Counted from the first letter of the stretch, positions 8,345-17,340 are shown. The stretch is 64,000 nucleotides of DNA from Phycisphaerales bacterium (GCA_023135165.1 JAGLTS010000045.1:1-64000), one strand, 5' to 3'. The notes: generated by a model not told the origin, from the sequence alone. Program-made: numbers and translations.

Positions 8345-8956
8345 ATGATGATGGATGGACAGATCGACGCACTCGCCAGGGTCTACGCACAGAGCCTGCT
8401 TAACCTCGCCGACGAGGCGGGCGGCAGGGATCTCGTCACCGACATCGGCGAGGAGCTTGCGGACATCGTCAACCTCACTCGGGAAGATGCAAAGTTCAAG
8501 GAGTTTCTCAGCTCCATCATCCTGCCCGTCAAAGCGCGTGCAGCATCGCTTCGCCGAATCTTCGAATCGCGCGCAAGTGATCTGACGCTCCGGTTCCTGC
8601 TTGTCCTCAATCGCAAGGGCCGGCTCAACCATCTGCCATCCATCGAGCGTGCGTATCGGCAGCTTCGTGAGGAGCTGTTCGGGTACATCGCCGTCGGCGT
8701 GACGACATCGACAAGCCTCGATGCTGAACAGGTCGCCCAGATCACCAACCGCCTCCGCAACGCCCTGGGCAAGGAGCCAGTCATCTCCATAGCCGTTGAT
8801 CCGGAACTGATCGGCGGCATGACGCTCCAGATCGGCGACAAGTTCATCGATGCCTCGGTGCAGGCCCGTCTCCGACGTCTCGCCGACCGGCTCAAGACGA
8901 CCGGCGCCCAGACGATCCGTGACCGGGCGGACGATTTGATCGAATCGACGGGGTAA
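8345..8956 (+). CDS. atpH: ATP synthase F1 subunit delta
   Basis: 203 aa, close to family size. The N-terminal six-helix domain (ALARVYAQSLLNLADEAGG) and the C-terminal IGGMTLQIGDKFIDASVQ.RL are hallmarks of the delta/OSCP family that joins the peripheral stalk to the top of alpha3beta3. Three ATGs in a row make the precise start uncertain by two residues. In canonical operons atpA follows directly; here the + strand series ends and atpA is found inverted 1.4 kb away. Confidence 0.93.
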   Translation: MMMDGQIDALARVYAQSLLNLADEAGGRDLVTDIGEELADIVNLTREDAKFKEFLSSIILPVKARAASLRRIFESRASDLTLRFLLVLNRKGRLNHLPSIERAYRQLREELFGYIAVGVTTSTSLDAEQVAQITNRLRNALGKEPVISIAVDPELIGGMTLQIGDKFIDASVQARLRRLADRLKTTGAQTIRDRADDLIESTG

Positions 8957-9099
8957 CGGGCGGTTCACGCTCCATGTCAACCGCGCATCGAAGAGGCCCA
9001 AAGCCCGTTGCCGGTGGAACTCGTGGTAGACTGAGGCGTCCAACCACGAAGCGGTGTATGTGCGCCGCGCGATATCAACCCGTGATCGGGAGTTTGACC

Positions 9100-9855
9100 A
9101 TGAACTGGCTCATTCACATGACGTGCTTCGCTGGACTGTTCGCCTTTGCCGTCAGCGCTGTCCCCGCGTTCGCGCAGATGCCGTGCGACCATCACGAGCC
9201 GGTTCCGATGCTCACCGTGACCGGGCAGGCGGAGTTGGAACGGCCGGCCGACCAACTTCAGATGAGCCTCGCTGTCATCACTGAAGACGAAGAGGCGAAG
9301 TCCGCGGTGAGCGAGAACTCGCGCACGATGCGGCGCGTCATCGAAGCGCTGGAGCGCGCCGGCCTCGAAGAAGATGAATACGAGACGGGGCGCTTCTCGA
9401 TTCAGCCCAAGTACAGCAGAAGGCCACACAACGCGGACCGGGACTGGACCGCGAAGATCGTCGGCTACCGCGTTGAGAACATGCTGATCATCAAGACCAA
9501 GAAGCTCGAACTCATCGGCGAACTGATCGAGCGAGGCGTCCAAGCCGGCGCGAACAACGTCGGCTCGATCAACTTCGGCCTGGCGGACCGGCGCATGCAC
9601 CGCGGCGAGGCGATCCTTGAGGCGACGACGAACGCCAGAGCGGATGCCGACGCGCTCGCCGAGGCGGCGGGCGTGAAACTCGTGCGTGTGCTGTCAGTGA
9701 ACCTCGACGGCGCCGCCGCACCGCCGATCCCGTACCGGGGCGAGAAGATGATGATGGCCACACGCGGCGGCGAGTCGGATACCCCGCCGATTCAGCCCGG
9801 CGACGTCACCGTGCGAGCACACGTCACGATCGTCTACGAGATCGCAGACAACTGA
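9100..9855 (+). CDS. SIMPL (DUF541) domain exported protein
   Basis: 251 aa with a signal peptide (WLIHMTCFAGLFAFAVSAVPAFAQ) then a SIMPL/DUF541 domain: LTVTGQAELERPADQLQMSL at the front, VGYRVENMLIIKTKKLELIG in the middle and VTVRAHVTIVYEI at the end. The family forms periplasmic or envelope oligomers, with some members linked to oxidative stress or kinase-associated signalling; no specific role can be given. ATG 9100 is preceded by CGGGAG; the track start at 8974 lies before it without signal-peptide character. Confidence 0.85.
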   Translation: MNWLIHMTCFAGLFAFAVSAVPAFAQMPCDHHEPVPMLTVTGQAELERPADQLQMSLAVITEDEEAKSAVSENSRTMRRVIEALERAGLEEDEYETGRFSIQPKYSRRPHNADRDWTAKIVGYRVENMLIIKTKKLELIGELIERGVQAGANNVGSINFGLADRRMHRGEAILEATTNARADADALAEAAGVKLVRVLSVNLDGAAAPPIPYRGEKMMMATRGGESDTPPIQPGDVTVRAHVTIVYEIADN

Positions 9856-9860
9856 CCGGA

Positions 9861-9885
9861 CCTGCGTTGCGTAGCAACGCGGCTA
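9861..9885 (+). repeat. REP hairpin, type 1, left of the RAYT gene
   Basis: Stem GCGTTGC / GCAACGC (7 bp, perfect), loop GTA, tail GGCTA, head CCT. The same architecture recurs inverted at 10371-10395 and direct at 39546-39570, with compensatory changes in the stem, which supports a real structured repeat. Confidence 0.75.
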
Positions 9886-9893
9886 TTGCGCCG

Positions 9894-10373
9894 ATGCCCT
9901 GCTACCTCTTCACTTTCCATGCCTACGGCACGTGGATGCCGGATCGCCCGCAAGGCTATGTGCATCACACCAGCGGGTTGCAGCCGCGTGATCCGGCAAT
10001 GGCGGAGCGATATCGCGCCAAACAAGCTGCGCAGATGGTGAACTTCACCCATCAGATGCAGCAGTGCTTGGTGGATGCAGCGATTCAGGCACAGACACAC
10101 GTGCAGACCACGGTGCATGCGGTTGCGACTGATCCGACGCACGTTCACGTTCTTGTGAGTTGGAATCACGCTCGCACGTGGGAGTCGATTCGGCGCAGCT
10201 TGCGCCACTCGTTCTCACGTGCGCTGAATGGGCAATTCACGAAACGCGCGTGGTTTGCAGCACAAGGTTCACGCAAGCGCATACGCGACCACGCGCACTT
10301 CGATCACTTGACGAACGTCTATCTCCCGGACCATCGCGGAGTCGTGTCGATCAACTCACGAAGCGAACCATAG
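9894..10373 (+). CDS. REP-associated tyrosine transposase (RAYT, IS200-like Y1 HUH)
   Basis: 159 aa. MPCYLFTFHAYGTWMPD opens the protein, DPTHVHVLVSW carries the HUH metal-binding histidine pair, and the C-terminal HFDHLTNVYLPDH contains the candidate nucleophilic tyrosine. Such single-domain enzymes nick and rejoin single-stranded REP hairpins and are usually domesticated single-copy genes. Here the gene is bracketed by two REP elements in inverted orientation, and its TAG stop is the first three bases of the right-hand one. ATG 9894 is preferred over TTG 9867, which would fall inside the left REP. It sits exactly at the break between the F0/delta genes and inverted atpA. Confidence 0.85.
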   Translation: MPCYLFTFHAYGTWMPDRPQGYVHHTSGLQPRDPAMAERYRAKQAAQMVNFTHQMQQCLVDAAIQAQTHVQTTVHAVATDPTHVHVLVSWNHARTWESIRRSLRHSFSRALNGQFTKRAWFAAQGSRKRIRDHAHFDHLTNVYLPDHRGVVSINSRSEP

Positions 10374-10395
10374 CCGGGCTGCTACGCAGCCCAGG
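10371..10395 (-). repeat. REP hairpin, type 1, right of the RAYT gene (inverted)
   Basis: Read on the minus strand: head CCT, stem GGGCTGC / GCAGCCC, loop GTA, tail GGCTA. Head, loop and tail are identical to the left copy while the stems differ with pairing kept. It fills most of the gap between the converging RAYT and atpA stops and may also act as their terminator. Confidence 0.78.
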
Positions 10396-10401
10396 AGTCG
10401 G

Positions 10402-11958
10402 TCAGCCTGTCGGCGACCATGTCTCTTTGAACTCGCGGACCGCCTTGGTGATCTTCTCACGCAGATCGTCGGTCAGCTCGCGCGCCTCATTGAGCTCATC
10501 CCAGAGCGGTTTGCACGGACCGTGCATGTACTCGCGCATCGCCTTCTCAAAGTCAAGCACTTTGTCCGCCTTCACATCGTCGAGCAGTCCCTGTGTGCCG
10601 GCGAAGATCGAGATGACCTGATCGATCACGTGGTAAGGCACGTATTGCGGCTGCAACAGCAGTTGCACCATGCGTTCGCCGCGGTCGAGTTGGGCTTGCG
10701 TCGCCTTGTCAAGCTCCGTGCCGAGCTGGGCGAAGGCTTCAAGCTCACGGTATGCAGCGAGATCCAGTCGCAACGTACCGGCGATCTGCTTCATCGCCTT
10801 GACCTGCGCGTTGGAGCCGACGCGCGAGACGGAGATGCCGACGTTCACCGCGGGGCGGATGCCGGCGAAGAAGAGATCCGGTTCGAGGTAGATCTGCCCG
10901 TCCGTGATGGAGATGACGTTGGTGGGGATGTACGCGGAGACATCGCCTTCCTGCGTTTCGATGATGGGCAGCGCCGTGAGGCTGCCGGCGCCGTGCTCGT
11001 CGGAGAGCTTGGTGGCGCGTTCGAGGAGTCTGCTGTGAAGGTAGAAGACGTCGCCGGGGTAGGCCTCGCGCCCGGGCGGACGACGGAGCAGCAGCGAGAG
11101 TTGGCGGTAGGCCGTCGCCTGCTTGGAAAGGTCATCGTAGATGCACAGGACGTGCTTGGGCGTCTTGCCTTCCTTGCCGAGCCACATGAAGTACTCGCCC
11201 ATCGCGCAGCCGGAGTACGGGGCGATGTACTGGAGCGGGGCGGGATCGGCAGCCGACGCGTTGACGATGATCGTGTAGTCCATCGCGCCGTGCTTGCGAA
11301 GCGTCTGGACGACACCCGCGACTGTGGATTCCTTCTGACCGATCGCAACGTAGATGCAGACGACAGCATCATCGGTGCCCCACCATTCCTTTTGGTTGAT
11401 GATGGCGTCGATGGCGATGGCCGTCTTTCCCGTCTTGCGGTCGCCGATGATGAGTTCGCGCTGCCCACGCCCGATGGGGATCATCGAGTCGATGGCCTTA
11501 AGCCCGGTCTGGAGCGGCTCCTTCACCGGCTGACGCGCCGCAATGCCGGGTGCGATGACATCGACCTTTCGGCTGGCGGTCGCCTCGATCGCAGGCCCGC
11601 CGTCGATCGGCTCGCCGAGCGGGTTGACGACGCGCCCCAGCAGCGCCTCGCCGACGGGCACTTCGAGGAGCCTGCCGGTCGACTTGACCGTGTCTCCTTC
11701 TTCGACCGCGAGATAATCGCCGTAGATCACCGCACCGACGGTGTCGAGTTCCAGGTTGAAGACTTGCCCCATCACCGTGCCGTGGTCCGTCTCGAATGCG
11801 AGCAGTTCGCCCGCCATCGCTTCGGACAGGCCGTAGATCCTCGCGATTCCGTCGCCGACCTCGACGACTCGCCCGATTTCCGAGACCTCCAACTCATCCC
11901 GGTAGTTGGCGATCTCGCCTTGGATGATCGTCCCGATTTCGTCAGTTCTGATCTTCAC
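10402..11958 (-). CDS. atpA: ATP synthase F1 subunit alpha, isolated and inverted
   Basis: 518 aa. Walker [16 protein letters not shown], the alpha-type [11 protein letters not shown], and [10 protein letters not shown] all identify the non-catalytic alpha subunit. The start is GTG 11958 ([16 protein letters not shown]) with GAGGA upstream; the track's extra 75 residues are unrelated. It is transcribed towards the rest of the ATP synthase genes, separated by a SIMPL gene and a RAYT/REP unit. No atpG, atpD or atpC follows, since its 3' side is the RAYT. Those subunits must be encoded elsewhere if the enzyme is functional. Confidence 0.96.
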   Translation of the reverse strand: MKIRTDEIGTIIQGEIANYRDELEVSEIGRVVEVGDGIARIYGLSEAMAGELLAFETDHGTVMGQVFNLELDTVGAVIYGDYLAVEEGDTVKSTGRLLEVPVGEALLGRVVNPLGEPIDGGPAIEATASRKVDVIAPGIAARQPVKEPLQTGLKAIDSMIPIGRGQRELIIGDRKTGKTAIAIDAIINQKEWWGTDDAVVCIYVAIGQKESTVAGVVQTLRKHGAMDYTIIVNASAADPAPLQYIAPYSGCAMGEYFMWLGKEGKTPKHVLCIYDDLSKQATAYRQLSLLLRRPPGREAYPGDVFYLHSRLLERATKLSDEHGAGSLTALPIIETQEGDVSAYIPTNVISITDGQIYLEPDLFFAGIRPAVNVGISVSRVGSNAQVKAMKQIAGTLRLDLAAYRELEAFAQLGTELDKATQAQLDRGERMVQLLLQPQYVPYHVIDQVISIFAGTQGLLDDVKADKVLDFEKAMREYMHGPCKPLWDELNEARELTDDLREKITKAVREFKETWSPTG

Positions 11959-12234
11959 AGCACAGTTCCTCGGTTGCGGTCTGAGCCGGGTCATGGAGCG
12001 CATCATGGTCGCGTCCATCGAAGCTGCTAGCGTAGCGTTTCGCCGCACAACTGTCGCCCCGGCACCGCGCCAAACGGGTATCGGCATCGGCAACATGACC
12101 GAAATGCCCAAGTTTGGGACACATGCTACCGCTGCGGGTGTGCTACATTTTGATGTGGACTTGGCTTCAGTGGAAGCTAACACGAGAGCGTCCGGTCGCA
12201 GCCGGCCGCCGACAACATCGTTGGGAGGATCGAC

Positions 12235-12741
12235 ATGACGTTACTTCATCAGCGGTCAGAGGAAGTGGTGCAGCGTGAACGGGCTATCGCGGCGCAGCGA
12301 GCGCGATGGGAGTACTACAAGCCGGCCATTCTCATCGGCATCGCAGGCGTCATCTGGCTGCTGGCTACGGCGGTGACCGGCACATGGGAGTCGGCGCTCG
12401 CCTACCTGATCGCGTGGGGAATCACGGCCGTCATCGCGCTGTTCGTCTACTGGTTGTGCACCATGTGCTGGCTGGGAGTGGATGCCCCGTTGGGCTTGAT
12501 GACCGTGCGTCTGGCTGGGATCACCTCGGTCGTGATGCTGGCGAGCGCCGCAATGGACGCGATCGGCTTCAGCTTCGTCGGGTTGGCTTGGGTCTTCAAG
12601 ATCCCGGTGCTCGTCGGACTGTATTCGCTGTTGCTGGTCATCTTCTTTGACCTGGAGCTGCGCGACGCGATCGGCGTGTCGATCCTGCTGCTGGTCGTAC
12701 CGACAGCGCTGTGGATATTGTTGATCGTGCTCGCCTTCTAG
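12235..12741 (+). CDS. Hypothetical four-helix membrane protein
   Basis: 168 aa, unknown function. A charged N-terminus (about 30 residues) precedes about four membrane helices. The segment [16 protein letters not shown] and the end [14 protein letters not shown] match IGMDAPLHLTALRLTA and DLDVRDAVGLAI in the next gene, so the two are tandem paralogues. GGGAGG lies 6 nt before the ATG. It is divergent from atpA, with about 275 bp between starts. Confidence 0.75.
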   Translation: MTLLHQRSEEVVQRERAIAAQRARWEYYKPAILIGIAGVIWLLATAVTGTWESALAYLIAWGITAVIALFVYWLCTMCWLGVDAPLGLMTVRLAGITSVVMLASAAMDAIGFSFVGLAWVFKIPVLVGLYSLLLVIFFDLELRDAIGVSILLLVVPTALWILLIVLAF

Positions 12742-12799
12742 TTTCTCTCGTAGCACGCTCCCGCCTGTAGGCGAGGGGCATCTGCTGGATGCTCATGCC

Positions 12800-13402
12800 A
12801 TGGCGCACTGTCCACGCTGCCACTCGACGATCCCATCCGACGAGACCACCTGCCGAATCTGCGGCTTTGACATGGTCACTGGCGAGATGACCACGCCGGT
12901 GACCGCCGAGCGCGCCCGACGCCTCGACCGATCGCGTCAGCGTAACGCTGAGTGGTCGCGCCGGCGCATGCGATGGACGTACCGCAAACCGCTGCTCATG
13001 ATCCTCATCGCAGGCGGGATCTTGCTGACGATCATCGGCGTCATGCACGATCCAGTGGCCGCGGTCGTCACGGCGATCTTCTACCTGATCGTCGAGCTAC
13101 CGATCGGCCTGCTGGTCTTCTGGTCGTGCAGCACCCTCTGGATCGGCATGGATGCGCCGCTGCATCTCACAGCGCTGCGCCTCACAGCGGTGTACGCGGT
13201 GGCGAACCTTGTCGGGTTTGTGCTCGGTCTCACGCCCATTCCGTTTCTCGGAGGGCTGTTCATGTTGTTCGTGTATGTCGGGCTGCTCATGGACCTGCTC
13301 GATCTTGACGTGCGTGACGCGGTCGGCCTGGCGATTGCCACATTCCTCGTCAAGTTCGCCATCATCAGTGTGATCTACGCCGCCGTAATGGGGCTATTCT
13401 GA
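12800..13402 (+). CDS. Hypothetical membrane protein with N-terminal zinc ribbon
   Basis: 200 aa. Residues 4-22 (CPRCHSTIPSDETTCRICG) form a CxxC...CxxC zinc ribbon, followed by a basic linker and about four membrane helices similar to those of the preceding gene. The preceding paralogue lacks the ribbon, so the ribbon was gained or lost after duplication. Function unknown; a ribbon tethered to the membrane suggests protein-protein or nucleic-acid contact at the inner face. Confidence 0.75.
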   Translation: MAHCPRCHSTIPSDETTCRICGFDMVTGEMTTPVTAERARRLDRSRQRNAEWSRRRMRWTYRKPLLMILIAGGILLTIIGVMHDPVAAVVTAIFYLIVELPIGLLVFWSCSTLWIGMDAPLHLTALRLTAVYAVANLVGFVLGLTPIPFLGGLFMLFVYVGLLMDLLDLDVRDAVGLAIATFLVKFAIISVIYAAVMGLF

Positions 13403-13426
13403 TATGACGCTTATCGAGGCCTGACC

Positions 13427-14287
13427 ATGCATATCCGAATCGTCTTTCTCTGGTCGATGATCATCTCACTGTCGCTCGCCGCGCTCATGGGCATTTTCGC
13501 GCTTGTGTTCGGGGGCGACAGTTGGTTCGCACAGCGCATCCTCATCACGGCGCTGCTCGTCGGCGGGTTCAGCATTGTCGCGCTGATGGCGGCGGTCGTG
13601 ATCGAACGGAAGCGACTTGTCCCGCTCATGTGGTGCGGCATCGGCTGCGCGGGCGCGGCTCTGCTCGGCTGGCTGATCCTGCTCTGGGGTGATGGCGTCA
13701 TGGACTGGGAGATCGAGGAGCTGATCCTCAAGTCATCGATGACCGCCGCGCTCGCAGCGATCGGATTGACCCATGCCGGGCTGATGTTCTTGCCGAAGCT
13801 CTACGCGCGTTGGCGTCAGGCCGTGCGGACCGGCGCGATCGTCGCCACGGGCATCACACTGGGACTGATCATCCCCTTCATGTGGTTCGAAGACATGATC
13901 CCATACGACGCGGAATGGACCATATGGCGCACGATCGGCGTGTTCGCGATCCTCGGCTCGGCAGGGACGATCGTCACGCCGGTCCTGTGGAAGCTCCAGT
14001 CGATACAGGTCCACGCCTCAGCCGAATCCATCCCACATCGCGTGCTCGTGGGGATCACATGCCCGCGCTGTCAGACCGAGGCGATGCTCAAGACCGGCGG
14101 GGCGAAGTGCAGCGCGTGTGGGCTGAAGATCACGATCGACGTTGAGGAACCCCGCTGCGTGTGCGGGTACCTGCTCTATCAACTCCAAGGCGACCGCTGC
14201 CCCGAGTGCGGCCGAACGATCGCCGACCGAGATCGCTGGGCAGCCCGGACGCCGAGCAACGAGCCGACGCCTCCGCCGGTCTGCTGA
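13427..14287 (+). CDS. Hypothetical membrane protein with C-terminal double zinc ribbon
   Basis: 286 aa. Six or so membrane helices in the first 190 residues are followed by CPRCQTEAMLKTGGAKCSAC and then CVCGYLLYQLQGDRCPECG. The latter is the 'CGY.L..L....CPECG' ribbon seen repeatedly in Phycisphaerae proteins. GAGG precedes ATG 13427. It lies 24 bp after the two paralogues and is probably co-transcribed with them. No enzymatic motif is visible. Confidence 0.75.
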   Translation: MHIRIVFLWSMIISLSLAALMGIFALVFGGDSWFAQRILITALLVGGFSIVALMAAVVIERKRLVPLMWCGIGCAGAALLGWLILLWGDGVMDWEIEELILKSSMTAALAAIGLTHAGLMFLPKLYARWRQAVRTGAIVATGITLGLIIPFMWFEDMIPYDAEWTIWRTIGVFAILGSAGTIVTPVLWKLQSIQVHASAESIPHRVLVGITCPRCQTEAMLKTGGAKCSACGLKITIDVEEPRCVCGYLLYQLQGDRCPECGRTIADRDRWAARTPSNEPTPPPVC

Positions 14288-14339
14288 GACTGACACTTGC
14301 GCAATGATGCACGCCGGCGCAGCCGATCGCGCCGCCGCG

Positions 14340-15953
14340 CTACGGACACGGAATGTCGTAGTTCGCGAGCAGAATCCCCAAGTCGAACTGATCGACATCG
14401 CCGTCGCCGTCGAGGTCTGCCCGCGCATCGTAGTACTGGTCTTCAGGCGGTAGGTTGTACGAGGCGAGCAGGATAGCCAGGTCCAGTTGGCCCCGCGAGC
14501 CGTCACCGTCGATGTCGCCCACACAGGCAGGCGACAGATCGACCTGCACCTCGAAGCTGAACGGGTGCAATTCGCCGAACGTGTGGGCGGCTGTGGACGT
14601 GCCGGTCACCGTCAGCAATGTACCGGTCGTCACCGTGAATCGCCCGATCGTGTACGTCCCATTGCCCGTGTTCAGCGTGTCGAACCACACGGCGCTCATC
14701 GAGTCGGTGGTGACGGTCGGCCCTTCGACGAAGGCCGGAGCCTCAAAATCGCGGGCGCTGAAGACGCTGTCGAACTCCAACGATGGAAAGAGAGACCACC
14801 AGCCGCTCTGTGGCGTGTCGGCGTCAAACGTCGGGTGCTGATACAGCGTGCCGTCGATGCCGATCGTCGCGCTCGTCGAAGTCCAGTCGTCATCTTCGGT
14901 CATCACAACCTGCAGGTCGAACGTCCTGGCGCCGTCCAGCACCGGATCGTCAGCAATAGCCTCAGGCGTGATCGGCACCTCGATGAGTTGGTGGTCGATG
15001 CCCGACGGAGGCGGCGGAACGTACGCGACATACTGCGCCCAACTCCCGACGCTCGAACAGCCGTACTCGATGTACATGTAGCCGCGCTCGCCCCACATGA
15101 TGCCCCAGGAATTGCGAAGGATCCACACACCCGCCGTGCCCATCGTGTCATCCCACCCGACGAGGATGACCGCATGATTGCACGCACCCGACCCACAACC
15201 GTTGAACACACCGCTGGAGTACGCCCCGAACGCGGAATTCGCATACACACCGCATGAGACCGGGCCGTGGTCGAAGATGGCCTGCTTGATCTGGCTGACG
15301 CTCGGGGTGCCGCCGATACCGATGTTCCGCCATAAATCGAGATGGTACGGATGGTCGTACGGGCACTCGCAGGCGACATTGGCAGCCCGATAGCGGAAGT
15401 CCTCCTCAAGGACCGCGCCGCTGTCGCCACACAGGTCGGTTCGATCATGGTCGACGAGGTGGCGATACGAGAGGCTGACCGAGCCGCCCGAGCAGCTTCC
15501 GGCGGATGTGCAACTGATCAGCCACTGCTCGGAGAGATTCACGCTTTCCTCGGTCTCGATGAGGATGGCGCACTCCGTCGTCCCGATCGCGGCGAAGGCC
15601 CAGCAACTCCCGCAACCACCCTGATTGCGGATCGGCGTGCAGCCGTCGTAGTCACGCCAATCGAACGCATCGGGCAAGTCGCCACGCGTTTGGCAGGGAT
15701 CCCACGGGCCGTCATCCCAATCCGTAGGCGGGATAAAGCCGCACAGCTCGTGCAGGGGACGCTCCGTCGCCTCGTTGCGATCAATGGTGAACGTCCACCC
15801 TTCCTCCTCGCCCTGCTTGCGAAGCGCGTCGATGTCATCATCGGTGAGCTGAGCTGTGGCCACACCAGCCGTCAGCCACGCTGTCACCAACGCTGCGGGA
15901 AGGACAAAACGACGAAACGGGGACCATAGACGCTGCTGCATCAATGATGGCAT
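14340..15953 (-). CDS. Secreted papain-family (C1) cysteine protease with dockerin-like repeats
   Basis: 537 aa with a signal peptide (to about residue 34, ending GVATAQ). The mature enzyme shows GGCGSCWAF (catalytic Cys), CNHAVILVGW (His) and LRNSWGIMWGERGY (Asn), preceded by IRNQG of the oxyanion Gln. Only about 55 residues separate the signal from the catalytic start, so the pro-region is short. A beta-rich region of about 190 residues follows. The C-terminus has two calcium-type repeats, GDIDGDGSRGQLDLAILL and ADLDGDGDVDQFDLGILL, resembling type I dockerin. In Planctomycetes such C-termini occur on many surface proteins without cellulosomes. Confidence 0.9.
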   Translation of the reverse strand: MPSLMQQRLWSPFRRFVLPAALVTAWLTAGVATAQLTDDDIDALRKQGEEEGWTFTIDRNEATERPLHELCGFIPPTDWDDGPWDPCQTRGDLPDAFDWRDYDGCTPIRNQGGCGSCWAFAAIGTTECAILIETEESVNLSEQWLISCTSAGSCSGGSVSLSYRHLVDHDRTDLCGDSGAVLEEDFRYRAANVACECPYDHPYHLDLWRNIGIGGTPSVSQIKQAIFDHGPVSCGVYANSAFGAYSSGVFNGCGSGACNHAVILVGWDDTMGTAGVWILRNSWGIMWGERGYMYIEYGCSSVGSWAQYVAYVPPPPSGIDHQLIEVPITPEAIADDPVLDGARTFDLQVVMTEDDDWTSTSATIGIDGTLYQHPTFDADTPQSGWWSLFPSLEFDSVFSARDFEAPAFVEGPTVTTDSMSAVWFDTLNTGNGTYTIGRFTVTTGTLLTVTGTSTAAHTFGELHPFSFEVQVDLSPACVGDIDGDGSRGQLDLAILLASYNLPPEDQYYDARADLDGDGDVDQFDLGILLANYDIPCP

Positions 15954-16218
15954 GCTCGAATCCTTCTGATTGATTATTCAAACGACAAGGCGATCGCCAG
16001 AAGAGGCGCAGACCCGCAGATGCCCGCTGATCGGCGGATTATCTGCATCCATGTGAGTCTACGACGTTCTTGCCCGGAATGCAACGAATTCCCTCGGATT
16101 GATTCAGTGCTCGCCTGTCCACACACCTGCGATGCACCGTTGTGCGCCTCCCCCGTTGTGGTGGTTCACGTCAAATCCGTGCGCACGGAATCGCGGAAAA
16201 CGTGTTATCGGACTAGAG

Positions 16219-16295
16219 TTTTGAGCGAGTTTCGGCCGGTTTTGGATCGTTTCGGCGCGTTTTCGATCAGTTTCAGCCCGTTTTGGGTCGGTTTT
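16219..16295 (+). repeat. Helically phased T-tract array (period about 10.4 bp)
   Basis: Runs of TTTT or TTT begin at 16219, 16230, 16240, 16250, 16260, 16271, 16281 and 16292, a mean spacing of 10.4 bp, close to one turn of B-DNA. The spacers are GC-rich and related (for example CGGCCGG, CGGCGCG, CAGCCCG). An AAAA run at 16197 and AAAAA at 16302 flank it. Phased T-tracts are known to curve DNA. Confidence 0.75.
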
Positions 16296-16433
16296 GAGCG
16301 GAAAAACAGGCCCCGCCCGGGACCGCGCGCGCACCGGGAAGGATGCGTGCGAAGAGCCGCAATGACCGCAGCAGTGCGCATGCCGCGTGCGATGCGGAGC
16401 GGCGTGGGGGTGGCGATGATCGCCGATGGAACT

Positions 16434-16470
16434 GTGGGGGTTGTGGGTCGTGGGGGTCGTGGGGGTCGCG
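16434..16470 (+). repeat. G-rich minisatellite, about 9-bp unit
   Basis: About four units of GTCGTGGGG-like sequence in non-coding DNA. The same unit occurs in the minus strand of the FGE-like gene at 38951-38986, and related ones occur at 47535-47553 and 60532-60594. Confidence 0.65.
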
Positions 16471-16659
16471 GTCATTCACAACATCTCCCCACAGAAAACT
16501 GCGACCGCTGGTTGCGCTCCGCGTCGCCAGCCGGTGGCCGCGATGTGCCCGTGCGTACAATACCGGCATGCCGAGGACGGTCCTCGCCCAGACAACCGCC
16601 GAAACAGTGCGCCATAACGTCGTCTGACCCCATTTCCGCGCCCAGCGTCAGCCAATGTC

Positions 16660-17340
16660 ATGAACAAGACACATTTGCTACGGGTTGTCGCCCTCACCGC
16701 AATAGGCATTTGCCTGACGCTTGTAACGTCTCTAGGCCCGGCTTTCGTGATATTGGAATCTGAGGATTCTATCTCAACCAGACTGATTACACGTTCATCG
16801 GGTCCAGCGTGGTATGCCGACAAGCGGCATCGCATTGGAGCAGACGTATGGGGCGCCTTGGGCGTGGACGACTTACCACACCACACCTATTTCTATCGCG
16901 TAGCTGAACTCGCCGAGAATGGCATCGCGGCTCTTCCGGAGACCAGGATACCGCCGACGCCAAGCGAAGTCTTGTACAGGAGATATGTGCGGTACGACTT
17001 CGGAGTGCCGTTTCGGGCTCTGTATTGTAGCGGATCTGGTACTTATGATCTCAAGACATACCGAGTGCAGATAGAGGAGGTGCACAACGGGCTTCTGCTC
17101 ACCACTCGGCCCAATACCGCACGACATCCCTGGGACACACGAGTCCTGCCTGTCGGGGTATCCTGGATGCCATTTGTCGCTAATGTCATGTTGTATATGG
17201 GCATGGTCGGGTTGCCCTGGTGTGCTTTCCGATGGATACGCCGAAGGACGCGAGCTGCGCAGGGACGTTGCGTGCACTGCGGGTACATCGTGGCGCACTC
17301 GCCTGGCGAACGGTGTCCGGAGTGTGGTCGACCACGGTGA
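16660..17340 (+). CDS. Hypothetical membrane protein with C-terminal CGY-CPECG zinc ribbon
   Basis: 226 aa. There is an N-terminal membrane helix (LLRVVALTAIGICLTLVTSL), an exposed region of about 140 residues with no recognised fold, a second helix near residue 175 (VANVMLYMGMVGLPWC), and the ribbon CVHCGYIVAHSPGERCPECG at the very end. The same ribbon closes the 13427-14287 product. Its base composition is somewhat lower in GC than its neighbours. Function unknown. Confidence 0.7.
   Translation: MNKTHLLRVVALTAIGICLTLVTSLGPAFVILESEDSISTRLITRSSGPAWYADKRHRIGADVWGALGVDDLPHHTYFYRVAELAENGIAALPETRIPPTPSEVLYRRYVRYDFGVPFRALYCSGSGTYDLKTYRVQIEEVHNGLLLTTRPNTARHPWDTRVLPVGVSWMPFVANVMLYMGMVGLPWCAFRWIRRRTRAAQGRCVHCGYIVAHSPGERCPECGRPR

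Larger units (their letters stand above)
15954..16659 (+). other. 706-bp gap with phased T-tracts and a G-rich repeat, no convincing gene
   Basis: The six-frame ORFs here (16020-16763 +, 16104-16475 -) have low-complexity composition and no recognisable family. The gap holds the divergent promoters of the papain-like protease and the following + gene, the T-tract array at 16219-16295 and the G-rich minisatellite at 16434-16470. Confidence 0.6.

Noticed and set aside
10522-12030. 502-aa + strand ORF opposite atpA
   Set aside because: Antisense shadow of a clear atpA gene; composition is Arg/Asp/Val-rich with no family pattern.
16020-16763. 247-aa ORF in the gap after the papain-like gene
   Set aside because: Built from T-tract and G-rich repeats, overlaps the next gene start, no signal or domain.
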